Origin: Rhizopus arrhizus
Lineage: Eukaryota; Mucoromycota; Mucoromycetes; Mucorales; Rhizopodaceae
NCBI GenBank assembly: GCA_024220505.1
Contig: JAKZZE010000005.1
Coordinates: 1,510,501 to 1,574,500 of the forward strand
Length of the DNA stretch: 64,000 bases
Direction: 5' to 3'
Shown: positions 38,472 through 48,977 of the stretch, piece after piece
Numbering within the stretch: the stretch's first letter is position 1
Layout of the letters: the number at the start of each line of letters is the position of its first letter
Notes under the pieces: generated by a model
What the model saw: only the letters and a program-made list of their open reading frames with translations
The model's database searches: none
What the model was told of the DNA's origin: nothing
Made by a program: the position numbers and the translations under genes

Positions 38472-39182
38472 CAGCTATTTTATGCGTGAGTGTAAGATAT
38501 CTTTGGCAGGTCATTTTGCAAGCGTAGGGCCGATGTTGTATCAGAAAGTAAAGTTAAAACAATTCAATATAGAATTGAAAGTTTACTATTTATTGAGAGT
38601 GAAATGGATGTATTCTAAAGAGTCTCAGTATGACAGTGGGTTGATCAATGCAATAAACGAATTGTACCTATAGCATTAAGTAATATGTTTCGCTTTGTTA
38701 CCTTGATTTATATGATCCAATTACTGATTGATCAGTGCTGCTTCATTTGACAACCTAATCGCAGCGTGTTTGGATATTATTGATATATCACATATACATG
38801 TACAATTATATATATTTCAAGATAGATGACAAATATCAAATATCCTGAGACTTGTATCAAACAGCTCGCTTCAATAATATGACTGACGTGATGCAATTGT
38901 AATCACCAGCCACTGAGACAGACTCATGGTATGATGTCAATCATTAAGATACCTCACACATTACCTGACACCAGAAACAGCACACCACTTAGATTTGGTG
39001 GGAGGGGGGGGGGAAAGAGGTTTTTATAATAAGATGGTTAACTTTGTATCTTGTATTGAACATTATAGTTCCACTCTTCTGATAGACCAACTATCCATGC
39101 TTACTCTTGACTCTGGCCAACATGTAGTTTACTTCAGACTAAGATTACAGTCGACTCCCATTAACTCGTGTTTCTTGGGGGG
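38472..39182. repeat. Right 711-bp arm of a large inverted repeat
   Basis: Mirror copy of 36385-37095, ending outward in CTCGTGTTTCTTGGGGGG. The apparent 60-80-codon frames in both arms are the same sequence read on opposite strands and are probably not genes. Confidence 0.9.
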
Positions 39183-39571
39183 ATTTTTAATCTTGAGACC
39201 AGCAAATTTGTTTGTAGACATCTCGACAACATCTTGAATGTAAGCTTTTACGTTTTTGACAAAGTCTCCCCTCCCCCCAATTTCATCTTTTGTTCATTAA
39301 ACCAGCAATACAATAAAGATAAACAGTAGATTTCTATGAATTATAGAGGCAATATATTTAAAACACTACCATCACAAAGATGTTTCTTTATATACTTTTC
39401 TTTTGAAACAAAATGAAACAGACTTAATTCAGCAGAATCAATCGGTATGCATTGATATGTCAAAAAAAAAGGAAAGAAAAAGAACAAGGTCGTGTCATCT
39501 CATCCTTGAAAAGGGAGAGCTTTTAATTGTTTAGTTTTTTTATTATATCTATATTCTAAGTGTCTTTTTAT

Positions 39572-40679
39572 TCATCTTAATTTACTGGCAAGCTTTGTAT
39601 TTTTTAAAGCTTTTTTCAAATCATATTCTTTCAACGTGATTTTAGCCATTTTGTTTGCTCGCAATTTTTTCTGCTTCCCAATATATGACTCAATTCCGAT
39701 AGCTAAGAGTACATCTTTTTTTTTAGAAATTATCATTATGTATGTATGTTTGTTGTGTACCTGTAAAGACAAGTCCAACACCAACCCACTGACCAAGATT
39801 CAGTGTATGATTAAACCAAAAGACACTAAGCAGCATTGTAAAAAGCTTACGAGTCACTGTAACGGTGACTAGATGAAGACTTCCATAGCGTTGAAGGGTA
39901 TAAAAGATAAAGCATTGGCCGATTGCGCCACAGAGGCCAAACAAGAGAACATCTCGAATCACAGCTGGATGTTGTTGAAAAAATAAAAATGCTTGTTGTA
40001 ATTCGTCGTTAAATGGATACAGGATAAGGTATAAACTAGATAGGATGGAGCTTAAGGAATTCATATAAAACATCATATGCTGACCGCCAACAAGATGCTT
40101 ATATTTCGTAAAGATTTGATCCTGCGTTGCATTCGTAAGTCCATCGATCGTCAAGTTCATGCCAAGCGAAAATAAGCCCCAAGCTGAACTTGTCGTGGCA
40201 ACCTTTTTTGAAAGGCTGACTTCATGATAGAGTATAAACATAGATACGCCTGCAGTTACTAAAGCAACATAAAGATATTTATGCCAATCAAACTTGCGTC
40301 GATAAACAAGGACATTCATCAAAAGGACCGGGACAAGTTTACATGTTTTTCCAAGAATTATAATTGGATAATCAATATGTTTTAGTGAAGCGTACCCAAA
40401 CGATGATCCAATACAATGAAAGAATGCGACTTGTGCATATCTAAAGTAGAGGCTCCGTGGGTTTTCTTTCATGTTGAGGCTTTTACCACTAATTTTCAAA
40501 TAGATAAAGGCGATAAATGTAGCTATTAATGATTGTATAAGATTGAGAACAATAAAATGTTTAAATTTCTTCGATGATTGTGCGTCTCCATAAGGTTTTG
40601 TACTAATACGTTCTTGAATCACTCCACAAGTCAAGAAGCATGCATATATTCCAATAACACACAATGCAAAACGAAGCAT
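39572..40679 (-). CDS. HUT1: UDP-galactose/nucleotide-sugar transporter, HUT1/SLC35B1 type
   Basis: ER multi-pass transporter of the drug/metabolite superfamily. Exons 40679-39761 and 39702-39572 encode 349 aa with about ten hydrophobic segments. Family landmarks are GIYACFLTCGVIQERI in TM1, FGYASLKHIDYPIIILGKTCKLVPVLLM, GLTNATQDQIF, GLCGAIGQCFIFYTL and the TVTVTRKLFTMLLSVFWFNH motif near the end. The spliced C-terminal exon supplies GAIGIESYIGKQKKLRANKM and a lysine-rich tail (KKALKNTKLASKLR) that may serve ER retention. The gene starts a few kb right of the inverted-repeat element and is intact. Confidence 0.9.
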
Positions 40680-41259
40680 GTCAATAAAGAGATGAAAAGA
40701 TGTAAAAAAAAAAAATTAATTAAAAAAGATAATTAAACAGTGCATTAACGTGACTGATTAACGTGCACCATTATCTATTCTTAGTGAATAACTATCTTGT
40801 AATATATATTCTTGCCACATTATTCCTCAAAAATCACATTATATTTATCGTTTGATGATAAACAAGACATAAGGAGTAGTATGAAAGCTATTCAATTAAT
40901 GTAGCAGACTTAGTACTCATAACTGGAAGCTATGAATCTAACCGGCCAGTTTATATATGTGCAATGCTACTTGCATTATCAATGGTTAAGCGCATTTCCG
41001 GCTAAATTAGCCGATATTATCCGAATGCGCTGTATCTGTTACAGAACTACAAACAATTAGAATATGTCTTAGACAAAACATCTTTACTCGACAATAACCA
41101 GTAGAATTACACGTAAGCGGCCCAAGAATAATCAAGAACATTCATCTTTACTGGTCTTGTTTTTCTACAAAAGCAAATCAATTGGCTTTTTCTTCTTTTC
41201 ATGAATCCCTTTAGTCATATACTTTGGTGACCAAGAAAGTCCTAATTCAAATAGTCTCC

Positions 41260-41800
41260 TATTTCGGAAAAAATGAATAAGAATCACCGATTTATTCATT
41301 TTTATTTTTCAATAGATTTGCGCATTAGGGGTTTTAATTTGTCTTTCAAACTAGGTGGTTTAAGGGTCCTCCAAAATACAAGAATTAAGACCGTCAAAGC
41401 AAAATTTGTCCATAAAGCCATAGTTCAAGCTGTCGTTTCTATCACTTGGCACTGTAACTGGTAGAATTTCAATGAGAGTCAAGTGAAAGACTGTGGCTTT
41501 TGTAATTGTCTAACAGCCCTGAAATTTGTTTTTAAAAATAAGAGTCATACCATCAGCATATAGTAAATAGTTCATAAGAGCCAGTTTTATTAAAGAAATG
41601 CCTTTGGAAGGTTACTTTAATCGAAATCTTCTTGATAAATCATTGATATAAATTGAATAGAGTAGTAGAGGATTATAGGTCTCTATAAGATACCAATTCG
41701 TGGGATTAGGCAATAGGAGTTCTCATTTATTAAGGAGAGTCTCAATATAAATTTGATCAAAAAGGTGTTGAAGGAGAGTTGGTAGTAGAGACCAAGCGAA
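41260..41800 (-). pseudogene. Decayed reverse-transcriptase relic (non-LTR type)
   Basis: On the minus strand, LLFNLYINDLSRRF and then MNYLLYADGMTLIF are readable between stops, matching the ...YINDL...LLYADDxxLI order of non-LTR reverse transcriptases, with the second catalytic Asp of YADD changed to Gly (near 41545-41560). Frames shift and stops interrupt it. The plus-strand 63-codon frame inside is a shadow. Confidence 0.55.
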
Positions 41801-42082
41801 TGAAAAAACGACGGAATTCAAAATAAAAGTCATGATTAGTAAATTCATTGGAAAAATTAACGTGTGAATGATTCATTCTGAAAGACAAAAAAAAAAAAGG
41901 ACTACAAGCATTGAAATCATGACGAATATGCTTTCAAATATTTTTTGAGAATATAATCTTTCTTGTATATAGAATGAAAAAACGATAAAGCTAAAATTTT
42001 TATGTATGCAGGTCGTTAGTTTCAATTGTACCCGTAAATTATTCGATCAATTATTTTTTTTTTCTTTTTCAATAAAACAGAA

Positions 42083-42565
42083 ATGTGGAGAAAGAGAGAC
42101 AGTGTTTTGGTTGATTTATACAAGAATCACTCACGAGAAGACCCAACATTACGTAGCAACCGCTACTCTGGTAATTTTTATAACAACAACTGCATCTCTC
42201 AAACACTCACAAAAAGTGCAAAAGATCCCTCTTCAATATATGCAGGCAGTGATTTTGATGTCTTTGGAAAAGAGCAATCGCCGCAGCCTTTTGCAGCACT
42301 TTATTCTATAGAACCTTTTATTCCAAAGCAACCAAAAGAGAACAAAGAAGAAATAGTCATAACTCAGAGATTTAAAAGAGGGCAAATGGAAGCTCTTTTG
42401 GATAGTACTGCTATTATTAAGAAAAGAAAAGTAAAAGAGGTGACAATACACGGACCACAAGGTATATTCTACAAGCCGACAGCTCCATACAATACACCGT
42501 CAAACATTTTTATGACACATAGTAATGAGCATTGGGAAGATTCTATTGACTTGGAATATTGTTGA
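42083..42565 (+). CDS. Hypothetical basic/polar protein
   Basis: Open frame of 160 aa starting MWRKRDSVLVDLYKNHSRED directly after a TTTCAATAAAACAG sequence that looks like a splice acceptor, so an upstream non-coding exon is possible. It is polar overall, with an FDVFGKEQSPQPFAALYSIE segment, a basic patch TAIIKKRKVKEV and an acidic end EHWEDSIDLEYC. No TM or signal peptide and no recognised family. It ends 115 nt before the mariner element, so it may be a host gene just outside the insertion. Confidence 0.5.
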   Translation: MWRKRDSVLVDLYKNHSREDPTLRSNRYSGNFYNNNCISQTLTKSAKDPSSIYAGSDFDVFGKEQSPQPFAALYSIEPFIPKQPKENKEEIVITQRFKRGQMEALLDSTAIIKKRKVKEVTIHGPQGIFYKPTAPYNTPSNIFMTHSNEHWEDSIDLEYC

Positions 42566-42679
42566 GAGTAAAAAAAAACGAAGTTTTGTATTTTTTTTTT
42601 TTTCACGATTTTTTATTTTTATTTTTTAGACTAATTAAAATATTTTTTATGAATGAGAATTGTAATGTTTATATGAATA

Positions 42680-42702
42680 CAGTGGGGCTGGTAAATTTTG
42701 TC
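42680..42702 (+). repeat. Terminal inverted repeat, left (3' of Fanzor)
   Basis: CAGTG-GGGCTGGTAAATTTTGTC, next to the TA at 42678-42679. It pairs with 47813-47835 and shares GGTAAATTTTGTC with another mariner-type end at 54477. Confidence 0.8.
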
Positions 42703-42909
42703 GGTTTAAAGAAAATAAACTTCGTTTAGCAAAAAACAAATGTTTCCAGAAAAATAAATGTCACTAACCTAAATGAAAATTTTGTTTAGTACATTTATTG
42801 TTGTCGCTTTGTACTTGTTTTATTGCAATACCTGTATTAAATGGCCAAGGCGATAACCTTGGTGGTGAATTTTTTGTGACTTTCCTACTTTTGTTCTACT
42901 TAAAGATGA
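42680..42909 (-). ncRNA. Candidate Fanzor guide (omega) RNA region
   Basis: About 230 nt between the Fanzor stop codon and the element end on the Fanzor strand, with no open frame. In TnpB and Fanzor systems the guide RNA scaffold derives from the element end 3' of the nuclease gene, and the guide from the DNA just outside. Placement here is by analogy; I have not identified a specific fold. Confidence 0.35.
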
Positions 42910-45897
42910 TCAGTCTAAAGGATATTTTCTGGTGAAAAGGTTAGGGCGTTTGCCAGTCTTTCTCAAACTATTTAGGATCTTGAGAAAATTCAACACGGCT
43001 GCTTGATCGCGATTCCAAAGTCTTCTTTTTGTACCTGTGGTTTGTTGTTTAAGGCATGAGAGGCTCTTACACCTAGTACTGCATTAGTTATCAAGAGTTA
43101 TTCTAGTTTATTTTTCCCTTTGGATTACCTCAGCAAACCATTACATAGCACATCTGGCTTCTTTTTCCGTTGGTAAGGGCGAGGATTTGGCACGGTTTTG
43201 AATTTTTCTAAGTCATTTTCACAGGTTGGACAATAGGAAGATGTTTTGTATTCATTGATTAAGTAGACAACAAACCCATTCTTCTTTAACATCCTGATTA
43301 ACCCCTTGCTTCTTGTCGGTTCTTGATGCTTGACATTAGGGGCGGACCAATCTCCAAAAACTAAGACAGCATCTTGACCAAACTTTGCTTTTAAGTTACG
43401 CACTAGTTTTTGATCATTCTGGTCAAAGAAAAGTTTACTTGAAAATTTTAATTTTCGAAAAGGCAAAAGTTGTAGCTTTTCTAATGCTGTACTGATAGTC
43501 TTTTTGTAATTGCTTTGCTGTGGTCGTCTACACATCTCTTTTGCCAGCTCTAGAACTTTGCTTTTCTCACTATCATCTAGTCTTTCTGAAATATGCTTTT
43601 GTTGTAGCATTGTTTGTAGGTAGATGGTATACAGTTGGGTCTTTACAGAGCTATCAGTAGAGTAATTCTCAGGTTGAGGGAAAAAACCACGGATTCTTGC
43701 TATGAACAGATTTCCATAATACAAATTACATTTTTGATCGACTCGAAAGTCAAATTCGGATTCAGGGAAATATGTTTCTTTAGAATTTGTTGTCTCGTTT
43801 TCATAATATTCGTACAAGGTGTTTTTTACTGATGCTCTTGTTTTAATGTACTGTACAAACTTTTTCAAGTCTACAGAGTTGGATTCAGATCTAGAAAGGA
43901 TTGCTTCGGCTTTCTGGACCACAAAAGGTTGAGTACGCTTTCTTAAATATCTGAAGTGCCTTGAACATTGTGAGCGGTTGTTCTTGGTAAATATAAGTGT
44001 TCGTTTTTCTTCGATAGCGCTGGTTTCTTTCATGCAGTACATCAAGTCCCGCCTTCCAGGGTCTATCAAGACACACTTGCCTTCAGTGCTCTTTAAGTCG
44101 GCTTGACCTAATCCTTCAATATGTTTTGTTTGATTACCGTCCACTTTCTTTTCAGTGTTGGGTTTAGGCGACTTTTTGCTTGTATCAGTGTTTTGCTTTA
44201 TTATGGAGACACCGACTCCATCGGTTTCGAGAGTTCCTTGGAACCGCAAAGTCTTTTGAAATCCTTGATGCTTGAACGCCTTTTTATTTAAGTCTACGAC
44301 GGCACCCCATGTCTCAAACTTGCTTCCTGTTTTTGGATTCTTTTTGCTCTTGAGAACATGGTGATGGATTATTTTGCTATCCAACGTCATGTAGCAAGGA
44401 ATAAAGGTGGTGCGTAGCGGGAAACAAGCAAACTGTTTCATCTGTTCAGCTTCAGACAATTCGGCAAGTCTGAAGAAGGCTTTAAAATGGTTTTTTGGAC
44501 TAGCCATAATGTCATAGTAAATTGAGTTCTTTTGAAAGGTGTAGTCCTCTGGGTAGCTTGAGAGAAAGCCATTTAATTGTGTTCTTGATTGATCATCTAA
44601 AAGACCAACTTCAGGCATTTCTTTTTTTGCGATGGCAAGCTTCACCTTATTGCAAGGTCCATAAATCTTCTTTCGGATAGCTTCTTTTATCGCTTTACTA
44701 CTAGACTTGTTTGCTTGCATTTCTCCTCTGAGACTCTCTGTCTTTTCCTTCTTTTTAAATAACTTGTTTATCAAACCACGCAGCCTATTTCCAAAATGAG
44801 CTTTGATGTTATTATAGTAGGCCGTTTGGATCTTCGTACACTCGTACAAGGCTATTTGCTGAGCATATGGTAAGTTTTGAGGAGTATAACCAGCGTTTTC
44901 AAAGTAAGCTCCTTTATATCTTGATATCAATCGCCTATAGTTTTTGGTTGTATCCTTCAGCCTTGAGCTATTTCCACCCTTTGAGAGAATAAGACTCAGA
45001 AAAACTTCAACAAAGAAATTCCTTGTCACAAAGTTGTTCAGCGCAAAATTTTCATTTGCTGCCAGTTCTTGTAAATATATGTACTTTGTGAAGGCAAAGG
45101 TATGTGTAACTAGTAAGTTGGTAGTATGAACCAAATCATACAATGGCTGTAAATATGCTGGTTTCCAAATATTTTTTACAGTCGTTTTAATTGTCATCAC
45201 ACGCTTGCTTATCTTCTTAGGGCCTTCTTTAATGTCACTTGCCTTGTCAACAGTCACAGGGCAAAAACTTGACTTGACAGAAGTTGCAGCTGAATTGAAA
45301 ACAGTTGGAACAGGTTTACTAGGCTTGAGGGAAGTTAGACTTGTTTTAGAAGCAGTTGTGCTTGACTCCACAGCAGCAGAAGTTAATTTGGTGATACGAA
45401 AATCAGACTTGGTTGATTCACTCAAAAAGGGTCTTTTGACGACAGGCGCATCAAAATCGTCACTGCTATATTCAAGATCATAGTCATCAAGAGTGATCTT
45501 ATTGAACATGATAGTTTCATCTGTTGTAGAGATACCAGTACTACTTGTAGTAGTAACTTCAGAATCTGTAGCTTTTCCTTTGCCTTTGAGCCTCTTTTGT
45601 AATCCACTCTGTGGAGTATTTTCCCTACCTATGATGGAGTTTCATACGTTAAACTAGCTGTTTACCTACATCAAGCTTGACAATGCAACTTACTTTTTCT
45701 TTTTCTAGCTGTTACAACGGGTTGGAAGTCGTCGTCTGAGTTGTCTTCTACATATAGTTCAAATGAGTCTATAATAGTATCAATTTTGTGGTCAGTGACA
45801 TTTCGATCCATTATTAGATATGGAGCCTACCATTTTCGCTCTTAGATGGCTTCTTTTGGTTTGAAGGGAATAAAGAATCCTTTTGCTTTCCTTTCAT
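42910..45897 (-). CDS. Fanzor, eukaryotic TnpB-like RNA-guided nuclease
   Basis: Eukaryotic relative of IS200/IS605 TnpB and Cas12. Exons in transcript order: 45897-45831, 45768-45694, 45628-43129, 43078-42910; 936 aa. The N-terminal about 190 residues are Ser/Thr/Lys-rich and disordered. A helical region follows, then the split RuvC: VLIDPGRRDLMYCM (RuvC-I, Asp about 570), VFGDWSAPNVK, INEYKTSSYCPTC (RuvC-II, Glu about 840, running into the zinc ribbon) and RLWNRDQAAVLNF (RuvC-III, Asp about 905). The last motif is encoded by the final exon, so the long unspliced frame ending at 43125 lacks it. All three catalytic acids and the CPTC...C zinc residues are present. An alternative start is MDRNVTDHK within the first intron. 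The gene lies downstream of, and parallel to, the transposase. Confidence 0.92.
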
Positions 45898-46379
45898 TTT
45901 CTAACGTGTTTTCATGAGTGAAATGTACGAACAAAAAGAAAAAATGTCTTCAGAAATTGATTTAAATGTTAAAAGGAAATACTCCCATCCCATTTATATA
46001 GATTTATTCAAACACAGCTACAACAGGATAATAGCAATGTGCCTACAATGAGCTTATACTATGTAGTAACTTGCAATAGAAGATACTTGTTTTCTAGATT
46101 CACATAGAATAGTAGTTACACATAGTAGGTAGGACTCGAGAAGTTATTAGCGTCTGAATGTGTCAAGTTCTTTATGTTTTTTCATCAAACCTCAATGATA
46201 AATATGTTAAGAACATACCTGATGATCATAAAATGTTGGAACGTCATCTTGTAATGGCACTGCATAATGATGATATATTCACTGATCAAAATATCCATTA
46301 AAAGTCCTTTGCTGAGACCAATAAAACTGTTTTAAATCATATCAATTCTCGCAAGGTTTATATTCTAAAAAGATATGGT

Positions 46380-47598
46380 GTTATGAAAATATCATAGTAT
46401 GATTTTAAAAGCATGTTCACATGAGAGGCCATAAAGAATTTGATTATAATCATCAGCACTTCAATTCAATAAGTTTTCATTTAACGATGTTTGAGCTTTC
46501 CTTTAACTATAGCCTAAAACTGCTCAATTGGGTTGAGCTCTGATGAACAAGGAGGTAAGTGCATTACTCTATAACCTCTACTGTCAATTTTTCTTATCAT
46601 TGGATGAGACTTATGAATAGTACAGTAATCCATTACAAGATATCTACCCATAAGACTTTCGTCTATGTCCATGATATCAAGAAGCTCGTTTATAAATCTT
46701 ACAAAGTGGGCAGTAGTTGTATATTTTGCTACTGGCTTGTTGTTCTCGATGGCAGTACTCTTCTCCACATCAGCGTACTCTATAGTAGGTTCTTCAATAA
46801 TCATGTCGCCTGCTCTTTGCCTCCTGCAAGCTTTTTTTTTTTTTTTTTTGGCTGTCTTCAATGCAGCCTCATCAATAAAAACGCAGTTCTTAGTGTAACC
46901 CAGATCCGAGCCTTTCCACTTCATGAACCACTCGTATCTCGTTTGCAAGTTATTGTCAGAGTTTCTTGTCATAGGATCGAAGGTTGTCTTCTTTATTGAA
47001 ATGAACTTGTTATTTCTCAAGTGGTGTTTCATTTGAGGCTTTGAAATCTTTAAGTCCTCAAACTGCGATTTCAGAGAAACAATAATATCATTAGCACAAA
47101 GTTGTGAGCCTTTTTCTACTATTTGTTGAATGTGCTGCTCATGCTCAGGAGTCAGTGAGTTGGGTCGGCCGGGATTTCTTTGCAACTTTTTGTAAGCTAC
47201 CTTCCCAGTTTCTTGATAGTGTTCCCACCAGCGCATAGCAGTACGAGGATTAATTCCAAGATCCTTTGCATGCAAAGTCACTTTTCCTCTTTCCGTAAGA
47301 CCCTCGATCATTCAGTCAATAAATATCTCTCTGGTTTGGTCGTCGTAGTCTTTGTAGACGCTGCTTTCTTGACCACTTTTATAGTCTTTTTTGTTGAATC
47401 TTTTGCAGTAGTTTCTTTCTCTGCTGGTTTGAGACTCAGATAGGACTTTTGGCTCGTTATGGTTTCAAGTATTACGTTTGGATCACTGATTTCGGTTAAC
47501 ACACCTTCCATTGGGTCGAAGACTCTCTCTCCATCCTTATTGTAGGCATTATTGTGTTCGTCTTCATAAAAAAATGTATTTTTTGTCATGTTATTCAT
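46380..47598 (-). pseudogene. Broken Tc1/mariner (IS630-type) transposase
   Basis: DDE transposase of the same element as Fanzor. The N-terminal part runs 47598-47308 (MNNMTKNTFFYEDEHNNAYN...RYLLTE, then stop); the remainder continues from 47311 in another frame. The HTH segment is LGINPRTAMRWWEHYQE, followed by CVFIDEAALK (first Asp), YLVMDYCTIHKS (second Asp) and NPIEQF (Glu), with 34 residues between the second Asp and the Glu (DD34E). Two lesions are visible: a single-base frameshift near 47305-47311, and a TAG where Trp is expected directly after NPIEQF (46511-46513). Readable C-terminal debris (AIVKGKLKHR, YGLSCEHAFKII) continues to about 46380. A lysine run (TAKKKKKKAC) sits in the catalytic domain. 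Confidence 0.85.
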
Positions 47599-47812
47599 TT
47601 GTTAGAGCGAAGGGAAAGAAATAAAGCCTTTACATCATAGCTGACAATAATCCCTCAGTAACCCAATTTGACTCGGCCCAAAAAGACAAAGTAAAGTTTT
47701 AAGAGCGACAATTATTTGCTAGCAAACAGCTAAACATTTATCAGGTAGTGCCGTTTATTTTTAGGTAACCGCCATTTATTTTTCGGAAGTTGCCGTTTAT
47801 TTTTTCAGAATG

Positions 47813-47835
47813 GACGAAATTTACTAGTCGCACTG
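47813..47835 (-). repeat. Terminal inverted repeat, right (5' of transposase)
   Basis: Read on the minus strand: CAGTGCGACTAGTAAATTTC and onward, next to TA at 47836-47837. Partner of 42680-42702. Confidence 0.8.
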
Positions 47836-47837
47836 TA

Positions 47838-48037
47838 TAAAGGTGATAAAGCTGTATTAGGCTGTGAAGGGGCAAAGCCCCCTAGCGAAGTAGTCAAAGT
47901 TCTTTCTGCTAGTTTAGTCTCTCGTCTGGCGACACTAGTTCAAATCTCCATGGCCGTTTTTCTGTGTTTGTTTGTGGGTTTAAGCCCTGTTATTAAAATG
48001 TTTCTTATGATGACCAGCTAAATATGCGGCATCCGAA
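47838..48037. other. Short unique spacer between mariner element and LINE array
   Basis: About 200 nt with no gene. A stem-like GGGGCAAAGCCCC and a GTTCAAATC string give it a faint tRNA look, but the arms do not fold as a tRNA. Confidence 0.4.
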
Positions 48038-48136
48038 TAAAATCCTTATACGATTAAAGAATATTTTATTTATCTGAGAATTAAAATAACCCAATTGAGC
48101 ACATAATAATGGAAATTATTGTATTGCCCGGGTCAG
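48038..48136 (-). mobile_element. LINE fragment, 3' end only
   Basis: About 99 bp identical over most of its length to the 3' end of the near-full-length element at 48776. On the minus strand it ends ...TTTAATCGTATAAGGATTTTA. Its 5' edge abuts the 3' end of the next copy without spacer. Confidence 0.75.
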
Positions 48137-48775
48137 TAAAATCCTTATACGATTAAAGAATAATTTTTTATTTGTAAAAATTTTAAAACCCAAAATGAGC
48201 ACATAATATTTGACATATTGTATTGCCCGGGCCAGTTCAAAGAAGTGTTAGAGAAACTAAAAACCTTTTTGATAGCCAAAAAGTAAAAAGGATAGAGAAG
48301 GGAAGATGGTAGGAAGATGTAATCAATACATTTAAGAGTTAGAGAATAACCAAGATAATAATTTTTGGCCAAGAGGGGGAACATCGGGAGAGATTTGATC
48401 GTGATGCAAATAATCTAGTTCATGTAAAATTTGACAGATAATTGGCCAACGAATAGACCATGCAATATGCTTTGAGCGGTTTTTGTCGGTTGGTTTCTTT
48501 CTGGAAATGGGCAGCTCGTTTAAGAAAAATGACAGAGGGTCAGAGATAGATTGTGGCATTTGCAGACGTCGATGCATATGAAGGCATTCAATGGCATGAG
48601 TCCTTGTTAGTAGATCAAATGGGTGGTAGATACACGGTTTGGGGAGGCCACCAGGAAGCCAACCGAGACGCCAACGGAGTAAGCGACTACGTTCAACGGG
48701 GGTCATTGGGAGCCATAGTATAGGATCAACCTTTCGGTCAACACGACAGGCAGATAAAAGGACAGAGTTAGTGTG
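48137..48775 (-). mobile_element. 5'-truncated LINE copy
   Basis: About 640 bp. It encodes the C-terminal part of the LINE ORF2 (stop at 48332), including WLPMTPVERSRLLRWRLGWL, PGGLPKPCIYHP with the C-H-type motif LLTRTHAIECLHMH, and ends with the family 3' UTR. It joins its neighbours directly on both sides. Confidence 0.8.
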
Positions 48776-48977
48776 TAAAATCCTTATACGATTAAAGAAT
48801 ATTTTATTTATCTGAGAATTAAAATAACCCAATTGAGCACATAATAATGGAAATTATTGTATTGCCCGGGTCAGATCATGAGATGGTTAAAGAGCTAAAA
48901 AACCTTTTTGATAGGCAAAAAGGGAAAAAGGATAAAGATGGGAAGATGAAGAAGATACAGTAACAAGCGATACGAGA

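Larger units (their letters stand above)
36385..39182. mobile_element. Foldback-type element with long inverted arms
   Basis: Two 711-bp arms surround about 1.38 kb of unique centre (37096-38471) with no long open frame, so it would be non-autonomous. The outer ends are CCCCCC/GGGGGG. No target-site duplication is obvious next to the ends (left flank GAAAAAGAAAA, right flank ATTTTTAATC). Mutator-like or foldback elements have arms of this size; a simple palindromic duplication is the alternative. Confidence 0.6.
42680..47835 (-). mobile_element. Tc1/mariner-type element carrying Fanzor and transposase
   Basis: Both ends start with related inverted sequences: 42680 onward CAGTGGGGCTGGTAAATTTT and, read inward from 47835, CAGTGCGACTAGTAAATTTC (16 of 20 identical). 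Each is flanked by TA (42678-42679 and 47836-47837), the expected mariner target duplication. Subterminal motifs of the type AATAAATGTCACTAACC or AATAAACGGCACTACC recur inside both ends. The 5156-bp interior holds, on the minus strand, a broken Tc1/mariner transposase (upstream) and a Fanzor gene (downstream), with little else. I infer a single composite transposon whose nuclease gene is a passenger. Confidence 0.85.

Noticed and set aside
38482..38673. Duplicate 60-80-residue proteins in the two inverted arms
   Set aside because: They are the same repeat read on both strands; no ATG conservation, codon bias or domain supports translation.
45629..45840. MDRNVTDHK start as the Fanzor N-terminus
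   Set aside because: Possible, but the upstream ATG at 45897 with a GT-AG intron (45769-45830) gives an in-frame, charged N-terminus; kept only as an alternative.
47860..47960. tRNA or tRNA-derived SINE
   Set aside because: A GTTCAAATC string and a GC-rich stem are present, but no acceptor stem or paired T arm can be formed.
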